A stretch of DNA of 32,536 nt from CAZNYG01 sp964577205 (lineage in GTDB: Bacteria; Elusimicrobiota; Endomicrobiia; Endomicrobiales; CAIRNS01): contig CAZNYG010000016.1 in NCBI GenBank assembly GCA_964577205.1, positions 1 to 32,536 on the forward strand, in the 5' to 3' direction. Shown here one piece after another: positions 1-5,705 of the stretch. How positions within the stretch are numbered: position 1 is the first letter of the stretch; every line of letters begins with the position of its first letter. Made by a program: the position numbers and the translations under genes. The notes beneath the pieces were generated by a model, which saw nothing but the letters and a program-made list of their open reading frames with translations, was not told where the DNA came from and made no database searches.

Positions 1-93
1 GATTTGCTATGCAATCAAAGGGGTATGAAGCTCGCCCCTGCGCGGTTACGATAACCGATTATTACCCGTCCGCAATCTAATCCGTGTTTTTCC

Positions 94-149
94 TTACTCA
101 CCCACTCACTTAGTCCCGCTTCTGCGGGACGAACTCACTTACTCACTTA
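94..149. repeat. Octamer array (ACTCACTT type) interrupted by a GTCCCGC hairpin
   Basis: Degenerate 8-bp units related to ACTCACTT run on both sides of a perfect hairpin at 113-130 (GTCCCGC, 4-nt loop, GCGGGAC). The last unit contains the argB stop codon. The 23 bp at 112-134 recur inverted at 924-946 on the other side of argB with one mismatch. On the minus strand the hairpin could help end the argB transcript, but no T-run follows it, so a terminator role is not supported. Confidence 0.7.
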
Positions 150-896
150 TTTTGTTATGACCGTGCCTTTCAGTTTCGCGAGGCCCGATGCTCCATCGGC
201 GATCCAGACCTCTTTGACGCCGCGTCCGACCGAACCGGCGCAGGCCTTTATCTTGGGGATCATGCCTCCGGTGACAGTCCCGTCCGAAAGCAACCCGGGT
301 ACATCCCCGCGCCGTATACGGGGGATCGTCTTCTTTTGCAGGTCCAGCACGCCGGGGACATCGGTAAGCAGGATCAATCGCCGGGCTTTCAACGCGCAGG
401 CGATGGCCATGGCCATGGAGTCCGCGTTCACGTTGAGCGCCTGTCCCTTCGCGTCACACCCTATGGAAGATACGACCGCCGTAATACCCGCTTTCATGAG
501 AGCGGAGAGAAGCTTCGTATCGACCTTCCGCGGTTCGCCGACAAAACCCAGTTCCTTTATCCGGCTGCACCGCGCCATGCCGCCGTCGCGCCCCGAAAGG
601 CCGACCGCGGGTACCCCGATTGCGTTAAGCGCGCCTGCCAGAGCCTTGTTCACTTTGCCGCTGAGCGCCATCTCTACTATCTCAAGCGTCGGCCCGTCGG
701 TAAAACGAAGGCCGTTGACGAACGTGCTTTTGATATCGAGGCGGGTCAGCCAGGAGTTTATCTCCGGCCCGCCGCCGTGCACCAGGACAACGGATTCCTT
801 CCGGGCCAGAGCGGCCAGATCGCGCATGAATTTTTTCTTCGCGCTCTCGTTCCTGCTGAGGCTGCCCCCGAATTTGACCACGGTTGTCGGTTTCAT
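147..896 (-). CDS. argB: Acetylglutamate kinase (ArgB)
   Basis: Phosphorylates N-acetyl-L-glutamate with ATP, the second step of arginine and ornithine synthesis in the cytoplasm. The 249-residue protein shows the amino acid kinase fold in order: VKFGGS near residue 8 (phosphate-binding lysine and glycines), VHGGGPEI near 40, a substrate-arginine region GLRFTD near 62, GLSGRDGG near 100, NVNADSMA near 155, LLTDVPGVL near 176 and GGMIPKIKAC near 210. Length matches short, arginine-insensitive bacterial enzymes; the N-terminal helix of arginine-inhibited forms is absent. The start has a good ribosome site (AAGGA seven bases upstream). It is last in the minus-strand operon after a nuclease gene, 60 bp away, and no other arginine gene is visible. 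The related LysW-dependent kinase LysZ cannot be fully excluded, but no LysW or other lysine genes are nearby. The gene is bracketed by inverted repeats. Confidence 0.9.
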   Translation of the reverse strand: MKPTTVVKFGGSLSRNESAKKKFMRDLAALARKESVVLVHGGGPEINSWLTRLDIKSTFVNGLRFTDGPTLEIVEMALSGKVNKALAGALNAIGVPAVGLSGRDGGMARCSRIKELGFVGEPRKVDTKLLSALMKAGITAVVSSIGCDAKGQALNVNADSMAMAIACALKARRLILLTDVPGVLDLQKKTIPRIRRGDVPGLLSDGTVTGGMIPKIKACAGSVGRGVKEVWIADGASGLAKLKGTVITK

Positions 897-910
897 ATAT
901 AAATCCTTTT

Positions 911-945
911 AGCGAGTGAGCAGGTTCGTCCCGCTGAAGCGGGAC
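911..945. repeat. Inverted partner of the repeat at 112-134, with GTCCCGC hairpin
   Basis: GCGAGTGAGCAGG followed by a perfect GTCCCGC/GCGGGAC hairpin at 928-945. The reverse complement of 924-946 matches 112-134 at 22 of 23 positions, so argB sits between inverted copies. It lies in the 60-bp gap between the nuclease gene and argB. Confidence 0.65.
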
Positions 946-956
946 TGGTCCCCTTC

Positions 957-1730
957 TTATTTTTTTCCGTTGCGGGCCTGCGCGGTGGCATGGCCGCATG
1001 ACCTTCTGAAATCGCAGCGGGGACAGTGCGCCGGGTTGCGCGGGTACTGGCGGCGGCCGATCTTGTCGGCGATATCGGCGATAAGCACGGCCGTTTCCTT
1101 TAATTGAGCCCGCGAGCGCCGCGTGCTGAGTTTTTTGCCGTGAGCCAGAAAATAGCAGGCCGCGCTCCCAGGCGTTATGCCCAGCGCCTTCTCGCACGCC
1201 AGAGTGTATATGCCCAGCTGGAGATCGGTATCCACGCGCTCCTGTTTCCAGAGCTCGGCATGCGTCTTGTAGTCGATGACCTCGTACGTACCGTCGGAAT
1301 GGCGGTCGATGCGGTCGATGATGCCTTTCAGCCGGTGCCTGCCCAACTTGAGGGAGAATTCCTTCTCGACCGCGACGATCTCCGTCGTGCTCCCCGCCGC
1401 GTCGCGGAAAAAAGCGGCCAGCATGGCGTTCCCTTTTTCGTAGAAATCGTGGGCCTGCTGCGGCGTGACGAAGCCTTCGTTCACCCAGCAGCGGTCGTAA
1501 CTCTCGATGAGGTCGTCAAGGGCCTTCCCCTGGCGCAAATGAAAATCCTCCAGCGCGCGGTGCACGCTCAGCCCGAGCGAGATGAACGGCGTCGGCGGTA
1601 TCCGCAGGCCGTCCTCGAACATAAGCTTGTATTTCCAGGGGCACGTCCGGTACGCGTTGATCCGCGTGTAGCTTATTTCTACGCCCGGACGGAACAGCCC
1701 GCGCAGGTGATCGATCAGTTTACTTATCAT
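957..1730 (-). CDS. RecB-family PD-(D/E)XK nuclease with a probable Fe-S cluster
   Basis: A 257-residue single-domain nuclease of the PDDEXK_1 (RecB/Cas4-like) family, probably acting on DNA ends in repair or recombination. Visible motifs are GLSVHRALE near residue 53 (motif I His), GIIDRID near 135 (first catalytic Asp), VIDYKT near 150 (Asp and Lys of the active site) and a downstream QLGIY. One cysteine near residue 29 (TCPWKY) and three near the C terminus (C-x2-C-x5-C) form the four-cysteine iron-sulfur staple seen in AddB- and Cas4-like nucleases. The ATG at 1730 overlaps the rsmD stop by 11 bp and is preferred over the upstream in-frame ATG at 1853, which would run deep into rsmD. No cas genes or CRISPR array are present, so a Cas4 role is unlikely. 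The exact substrate is unknown. Confidence 0.85.
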   Translation of the reverse strand: MISKLIDHLRGLFRPGVEISYTRINAYRTCPWKYKLMFEDGLRIPPTPFISLGLSVHRALEDFHLRQGKALDDLIESYDRCWVNEGFVTPQQAHDFYEKGNAMLAAFFRDAAGSTTEIVAVEKEFSLKLGRHRLKGIIDRIDRHSDGTYEVIDYKTHAELWKQERVDTDLQLGIYTLACEKALGITPGSAACYFLAHGKKLSTRRSRAQLKETAVLIADIADKIGRRQYPRNPAHCPRCDFRRSCGHATAQARNGKK

Positions 1731-2298
1731 TGAGCCTGTAAAACGACAATATGGTATCGCCGTATTTTTCACGCCGGAACAAAAAGAGGGACGGAGGTAC
1801 CGACACCGGCTCCTTTTCGTGATGCTGACTGATGAGCCAGGAATCCGCGTCAAGGAGTCCCCCGGACGCTACGGCTTCCAGCGTCGGCGGCGTCAGGGCA
1901 AGCGGACGTTTGGCCGCGTCGCGGTACGGCGGACCCATGAACACGATATCGAACGTGCGGCCCAGCCAGGCAAGGCCGCGAGTGACGTCCGCCTGATGTA
2001 TCTCGGCGCGGTCCGACCATCCGAGCATGGCGGCGTTCTCGCGTATCAGTTTCAGGGAACGAGGGCTCAGCTCTACGAGAACGGCATGGCGCGCGCCGCG
2101 GGACAAAGCCTCAAGACCGACCGCTCCAGTGCCGGCGTAGAGGTCCAGGAACTCGGCGCCGGCTATTTTCGGCTGAAGTATATCGAAAAGAGATTTTTTT
2201 ATCCTGCCGAGAAGCGGACGGATGGACAGGTCGTCTTCCTTCAGAGTCTTGAGTATCCTGCCCTTCGCGAGGCCGCCAAGGATCCTGAGGCCGCTCAC
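1720..2298 (-). CDS. rsmD: 16S rRNA (guanine966-N2)-methyltransferase RsmD, motif variant
   Basis: RsmD methylates G966 of 16S rRNA in the 30S subunit using S-adenosylmethionine. From the GTG at 2298 the protein has 192 residues, the usual size. The GTG follows GGGAG at good spacing and gives the family N terminus GLRILGGLAKGR. The longer reading from 2355 would run through the YjbQ remnant. SAM-binding motif I DLYAGTGAVGLEALSRGA lies near residue 52. The catalytic motif IV, normally (N/D)PPY, reads GPPY (codon GGT where GAT is expected), so a residue that normally contacts the target amino group is missing. The enzyme may therefore be impaired, or this could be an assembly error. It is the first intact gene of the operon, driven by the promoter at 2432-2460. 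Confidence 0.88.
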   Translation of the reverse strand: MSGLRILGGLAKGRILKTLKEDDLSIRPLLGRIKKSLFDILQPKIAGAEFLDLYAGTGAVGLEALSRGARHAVLVELSPRSLKLIRENAAMLGWSDRAEIHQADVTRGLAWLGRTFDIVFMGPPYRDAAKRPLALTPPTLEAVASGGLLDADSWLISQHHEKEPVSVPPSLFLFRREKYGDTILSFYRLNDK

Positions 2299-2302
2299 AA
2301 TA

Positions 2303-2434
2303 TCATTCTCCCATGACCTGCACGACCACTTTTCGGCGCCGCGCGCGATCGTCAAAATCCATAAGCACGATCTGCCACCAGGTACCGGGCATCATGACCC
2401 CTTTACGCAAATGGAAAGACACGTTGTTATTATT
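2303..2434 (-). pseudogene. C-terminal remnant of a YjbQ/UPF0047 (secondary thiamine-phosphate synthase type) gene
   Basis: About 40 codons open from a TAG at 2435-2437 to a TGA four bases before the rsmD GTG. The translation contains LRKGVMMPGTWWQIVLMDFD and then RRKVVVQVMGE, which matches the last third of the YjbQ/UPF0047 family (pattern R-x-G-x4-GTWQ-x-I, ending V-x-V-x-x-x-GE). The N-terminal two thirds with its metal-binding residues are gone, and the promoter of the operon now overlaps the break. A 30-codon stretch from the ATG at 2395 has an AAAGGGG in front and could still be translated. It is called a pseudogene because the full-length family is about 135 residues. Confidence 0.7.
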
Positions 2435-2460
2435 CTACTCATTTATCAAATGGAAGTCAA
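2432..2460 (-). promoter_or_regulatory. Sigma70-type promoter for the rsmD operon
   Basis: On the minus strand TTGACT (2460-2455), a 17-bp spacer and TAGAAT (2437-2432). Transcription would begin near 2425, at the first codons of the YjbQ remnant, so the remnant forms most of the leader of the rsmD mRNA. Confidence 0.7.
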
Positions 2461-2476
2461 AAAGAAAAAAATACAA

Positions 2477-2505
2477 TTGACAATTCGCCGCGTTCACTAT
2501 ATAAT
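2477..2505 (+). promoter_or_regulatory. Consensus sigma70 promoter for the K+/H+ antiporter gene
   Basis: TTGACA at 2477-2482, exactly 17 bp, then TATAAT at 2500-2505: a perfect match to the housekeeping consensus. The predicted start of transcription is near 2512. This excludes the TTG at 2509 as the translation start and supports ATG 2545. Its -35 box lies 16 bp from that of the opposite promoter. Confidence 0.85.
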
Positions 2506-2544
2506 TAGTTGAAAAGATTGATCATTCCGCAAAACGAGGCCGGC

Positions 2545-4020
2545 ATGCTTCCGATCGAAACCATCCTCATAGCCCTTGCGCTGCTCCTGTTTGTAAGCAT
2601 CTTCGCGAGCAAAACGTCCAGCAGATTCGGCGTGCCCGCCCTTCTGCTGTTCCTGTTTATCGGGATGCTGGCCGGTTCGGAAGGCATCGGCGGGATATAT
2701 TTCGATAACCCGCGGCTGGCGCAGTATATCGGCGTGGTCGCGCTGATCTTTATACTTTTCTCGGGAGGCATGGAGACGGAATGGAAAGCGGTCCGGCCGA
2801 TCGTCAAGGAAGGCATTACCCTTGCCACGATCGGCGTTCTTTTGACTGCCGTATTCCTTGGTGGATTTGTCGTATGCGTGCTTAAATTTTCGCCGATCGA
2901 AGGCCTCCTGCTGGGTTCGATCGTATCTTCGACGGATGCCGCCGCGGTCTTTTCGGTACTGCGCTCGAAGAAGATCAGCCTGAAGGGTTCGCTGCGGCCG
3001 CTGCTGGAATTCGAATCCGGCAGCAATGACCCGATGGCGGTACTGCTGACGATCGGCTTTACGGGTTTGATCGCCGGGATCAATTCATCCGTTCCCCGCA
3101 TGCTGGCCGGATTTGTCCTGCAAATGGCCGTAGGCGGTGTGCTGGGCTTTTTACTGGGGAAAGCCGTGGTATGGTTGATCAACAAAATCAGGCTCGAATA
3201 TGACGGCCTCTATCCCGTCCTGACAATAGCGGCCGTCCTTTTTATTTACGCGCTGACCACGAAACTCTACGGCAACGGATTCCTTGCCATTTACATCGCG
3301 GGCATTATTCTCGGGAACAGCACGATCGTGCAGAAAAGATACCTTATTCACTTCCACAGCGCCCTCGCGTGGCTGATGCAGATCACCATGTTCCTGGCGA
3401 TGGGACTCCTGGTGTACCCTTCACGCCTCATACCCAGCGCCTCCACCGGTCTGCTTGTCGCGGCTTTCCTCATGTTCGCGGCCCGGCCGGCCAGCATATT
3501 CATAACGCTTGCGCCCTCGCGCCACACTTTCAAGGAAAAGCTCCTGATATCGTGGGTGGGCCTGCGAGGTTCAGTGCCGATCATCCTGGCCACTTACCCG
3601 CTTCTCGCGGGAGTGCGGCAGGCCGGCATAATGTTCAATTTAGTTTTCTTTATCGTGCTGATATCGACGCTTCTCCAGGGCACCACGATCCCTTTCGTTT
3701 CTCGACTGCTCGGGGTCGATGCGCCATTGAAAGACGGGAAAAAGTATCCGCTTGAAATGGACCAGACGGACGCGTTGAATACGCGGCTTGTTGACTTTAC
3801 CGTGCCTTTTAATTCCCTGATCGCGGGAAAAGCGATCGCCGAGATCGGCCTGCCGGCTGACAGCCTGGTTACCCTTATCGCGCGTAACGAAGAATTCATC
3901 GTCCCGAACGGACAGACGATAGTCGACCCGGGGGACGTCCTTCTGACACTGGTCAATAACAATAACGTCCAGGAAGTCATGAGCGTTTTTCAGAAAATGA
4001 AAGAAGAACTTCCGGGATAA
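2545..4020 (+). CDS. nhaP2: NhaP2/CvrA-type K+/H+ (cation/proton) antiporter
   Basis: Inner-membrane CPA1-family antiporter exchanging K+ (or Na+) for protons, used for ion and pH homeostasis. From ATG 2545 the protein has 491 residues. About 12 hydrophobic segments fill residues 1-390, followed by a cytoplasmic TrkA-C/RCK_C-like domain at about 405-485 (VPFNSLIAGKAIAEIGLP...GDVLLTLV), which in this family senses ligand. Family signatures are SSRFGVPALLLFL near residue 27, GSIVSSTDAAAVFSVLR near 130 and LEFESGSNDPMAVLLT near 155, the last carrying the ion-binding acidic pair region. GAGG lies a few bases before the ATG. It is monocistronic, with its own consensus promoter and a terminator at 4075-4108. 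The cation preference is inferred from family resemblance only. Confidence 0.9.
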   Translation: MLPIETILIALALLLFVSIFASKTSSRFGVPALLLFLFIGMLAGSEGIGGIYFDNPRLAQYIGVVALIFILFSGGMETEWKAVRPIVKEGITLATIGVLLTAVFLGGFVVCVLKFSPIEGLLLGSIVSSTDAAAVFSVLRSKKISLKGSLRPLLEFESGSNDPMAVLLTIGFTGLIAGINSSVPRMLAGFVLQMAVGGVLGFLLGKAVVWLINKIRLEYDGLYPVLTIAAVLFIYALTTKLYGNGFLAIYIAGIILGNSTIVQKRYLIHFHSALAWLMQITMFLAMGLLVYPSRLIPSASTGLLVAAFLMFAARPASIFITLAPSRHTFKEKLLISWVGLRGSVPIILATYPLLAGVRQAGIMFNLVFFIVLISTLLQGTTIPFVSRLLGVDAPLKDGKKYPLEMDQTDALNTRLVDFTVPFNSLIAGKAIAEIGLPADSLVTLIARNEEFIVPNGQTIVDPGDVLLTLVNNNNVQEVMSVFQKMKEELPG

Positions 4021-4074
4021 AGCATCCCCCCCATCTTTTTTTATTCCCTTTTCCCCCGGCGTTCCGGAAAAAAC

Positions 4075-4108
4075 AAAAAAAGACGCTTTTGATCTGAGCG
4101 TCTTTTTT
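4075..4108. terminator. Bidirectional intrinsic terminator
   Basis: Arms of 11 bp (AAAAAAGACGC and GCGTCTTTTTT) enclose an 11-nt loop. The plus strand ends in six T, serving the antiporter gene. The minus strand ends in seven T, serving the tRNA-Ala transcript arriving from the other side. Confidence 0.85.
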
Positions 4109-4131
4109 CATTGTTTACCGCAGAAATAATA

Positions 4132-4204
4132 TGGAGCTGAACGGAATCGAACCGTCGACCTCTTCCTTGCCGAGGAAGCGCTCTTCCAGCTGAGCTACAG
4201 CCCC
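4132..4204 (-). tRNA. tRNA-Ala (anticodon GGC)
   Basis: A 73-nt cloverleaf: acceptor GGGGCTG/CAGCTCC with the G3-U70 wobble that defines alanine identity, D stem GCTC/GAGC, anticodon stem CTTCC/GGAAG with loop TCGGCAA, variable loop AGGTC, T arm GACGG-TTCGATT-CCGTT, discriminator A73. The CCA end is not encoded. Position 33 is C rather than the nearly universal U. A promoter at 4552-4580 and the terminator at 4075-4108 frame the gene. Confidence 0.93.
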
Positions 4205-4214
4205 TTAAGTCGTA

Positions 4215-4251
4215 TCCCGCGTGCGCGGGACTTTGTCCCGCAGAGCGGGAC
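4215..4251. repeat. Two adjacent REP-like hairpins (GTCCCGC type)
   Basis: TCCCGCGTGCGCGGGA (4215-4230) and GTCCCGCAGAGCGGGAC (4235-4251) are perfect or near-perfect palindromes. They are of the same kind as the hairpins at 113-130, 928-945 and 29976-29992. They lie just upstream of the tRNA 5' end, within its predicted leader. Confidence 0.65.
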
Positions 4252-4607
4252 ATGTTCCGGCTCCGAGCGGAAAAAGGTATGGGCATTCACCATCTCATGC
4301 CCGCCGCTGGCATGTGCGCTTTATTCAGCGCACAGCGGCTGCCGGAATACTCCACAAGGGAAACCTGACTGGATCCCTTTGGGATCCCCCGCAACAGCGA
4401 CGAATGAGAATGAAAACAACAACACAATGATTCGCTCGGCGCCGCGCTGGAGCGGAATGACACAATATCGAAAACAGGCTGCGCAGGGGCGGGCTTTAGC
4501 CGCCCGAAAAAGTGATTATATTCGCAGTTGACCTCAAGGAACTATTCGCTGAGTATATAAAAATTCTGACAAAAAGTCAAAAAATGTTTCCGTATGATTT
4601 TTAATGA
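4252..4607. other. Gene-free spacer with scattered small palindromes
   Basis: No convincing gene in either strand. It holds a TGCGC/GCGCA hairpin around 4316-4333, a GGATCC/GGATCC palindrome near 4371-4388, and GGGCGG/CCGCCC around a TTTA-containing loop (4487-4505) that resembles the GGGCTWWAGCCC palindromes at 19665 and 20859. The minus-strand promoter for the tRNA is at its right end. Confidence 0.5.
4552..4580 (-). promoter_or_regulatory. Sigma70-type promoter, probably for tRNA-Ala
   Basis: Minus strand TTGACT (4580-4575), 17-bp spacer, TATACT (4557-4552). The only gene downstream is the tRNA, about 340 nt away, so either a long precursor is made or a closer promoter was missed. Confidence 0.5.
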
Positions 4608-4657
4608 TAGGATTCGCTGAAGCCCTCATTTTCGTAGTGAGGCTTCAGCGAATCCTA
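4608..4657. repeat. 17-bp perfect inverted repeat covering a stop codon
   Basis: Arms 4608-4624 and 4641-4657 are perfect complements around a 16-nt loop. The right arm contains the TAG stop of the PilW-like gene. There is no T-run in the minus direction, so this is either a Rho-independent terminator lacking a tail, an mRNA 3'-end stabiliser, or a REP-like element. Confidence 0.7.
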
Positions 4658-5641
4658 CCAGAGGTCGCGGGCGCTGCAGACTATCTGCATATCGTCGCCC
4701 ATGATGCCGCGCATGCTGCCCTGCGCGACGAGAACGCTGCGGACGAGCACCTGCCGCCCCGCGGATGATCCGACGACAGCCGCCTCGAATCCTCCCGGGA
4801 ACTTCGCGGACGCGAGCCCGTATACCGGGACGGTTTTCGGGGCTTTGGCCCATCCGGAGGAGTTCGCTGAAACGCCGTAGCGATACCCTCCGAACACGAC
4901 ACCGGTGGTCATCGCGGTCAATGACTCGCACTTGTATCTGGTGATGGAATGGCTGCCGGATACCGCGAAGGATCCCGCCGGCGAGAGATTGTAAAAAGCC
5001 TGAGCCGCGGATGCCGCCGAGGGGTCCCACGCGTAGATGATCCCCTTGTTATACAGGTCTTTAATGACATTGATCCTCTTCGCGGTGTTGCCCATCGTTA
5101 TCAGCTGGTTGGCGTCGGCGTATTTGACGCTGCGCCATTCCATAAGGACATAGCTCTCTTTATCGTATATCGATTTCGGGTTCACGGCGGTGAGATAATA
5201 GTAATTGAAACGGAACGAGTCGACGCGCACGGTGTCGGTGCCGTTCAACACTTCCGAGCTTTCATTATTGGCGAATAGAAGGCTGTTACCAACACAGGCC
5301 GCCGTAAAATTCGTAGTGCCCACGGTCAGCGTGCCGGAACCGTCGATAACGGGAAGTTTGCTGCCGGTAAGCAAAGCGGGGCAGCCGGTAAGCGATACCT
5401 TGTTGAGGAAAGCGGTGTCCGAATTGGTAAATATCCGTTTGCAGGAACTGAGCCGCAGATAAACGCGGTTCAGCGCCTTCTGATTGGTCTTGCGCAACTG
5501 CATCTGCGCTTCATAACCGGTGAAACCCTGCGTGACGATCGACAAAAGAGTGACCAGCACCGGCGTGATGATGCCGATGATGGCGATCACCATCAACAGC
5601 TCCACCAGCGTAAATCCCCTCATTCCCTTTCTTATTCCCAT
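4655..5641 (-). CDS. PilW/PulJ-like type IV pilin-related protein
   Basis: A 328-residue minor-pilin (pseudopilin) type protein, cut by prepilin peptidase after the glycine in MRG-FTLVELL near residue 9. Glu5 of the mature chain is present, and the hydrophobic helix runs to about residue 35 (MVIAIIGIITPVLVTLLSIV). The remaining part is a large extracytoplasmic domain with no family I recognise; it has a few cysteines (CKRIF, CPALL, CVGNS, CESLT) that could form disulfides. PilW/PulJ proteins are usually about 200-300 residues, so this one is slightly long. It is third in the minus triad after a PilX-like and a PA14-bearing PilV-like gene. A role in the pilus or pseudopilus tip complex is inferred from the N terminus and the neighbourhood. 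Confidence 0.8.
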   Translation of the reverse strand: MGIRKGMRGFTLVELLMVIAIIGIITPVLVTLLSIVTQGFTGYEAQMQLRKTNQKALNRVYLRLSSCKRIFTNSDTAFLNKVSLTGCPALLTGSKLPVIDGSGTLTVGTTNFTAACVGNSLLFANNESSEVLNGTDTVRVDSFRFNYYYLTAVNPKSIYDKESYVLMEWRSVKYADANQLITMGNTAKRINVIKDLYNKGIIYAWDPSAASAAQAFYNLSPAGSFAVSGSHSITRYKCESLTAMTTGVVFGGYRYGVSANSSGWAKAPKTVPVYGLASAKFPGGFEAAVVGSSAGRQVLVRSVLVAQGSMRGIMGDDMQIVCSARDLW

Positions 5642-5689
5642 GTTATGCCGTTGTACCCGCTTCTCATTCCGACTTTGCTTTCTTCCACC

Positions 5690-5705
5690 TTACTCACTTA
5701 CTCAC
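5690..5705. repeat. Two TTACTCAC octamers
   Basis: TTACTCAC twice, abutting the stop codon of the PA14 pilin gene, in the 63-bp gap between two pilin genes. Same unit as 94-149 and 15466-15499; no opposing arm is seen here. Confidence 0.6.

Noticed and set aside
1..93. Possible RNA gene at the left edge (hairpins around 44-57)
   Set aside because: Only a 5-6 bp hairpin and no tRNA or known RNA features; nothing supportable.
2509..2511. TTG start for the antiporter
   Set aside because: It lies between the -10 box and the predicted transcription start.
4528..4559. Plus-strand promoter TTGACC with TATATA
   Set aside because: Spacer of 20 bp and no gene downstream on that strand.
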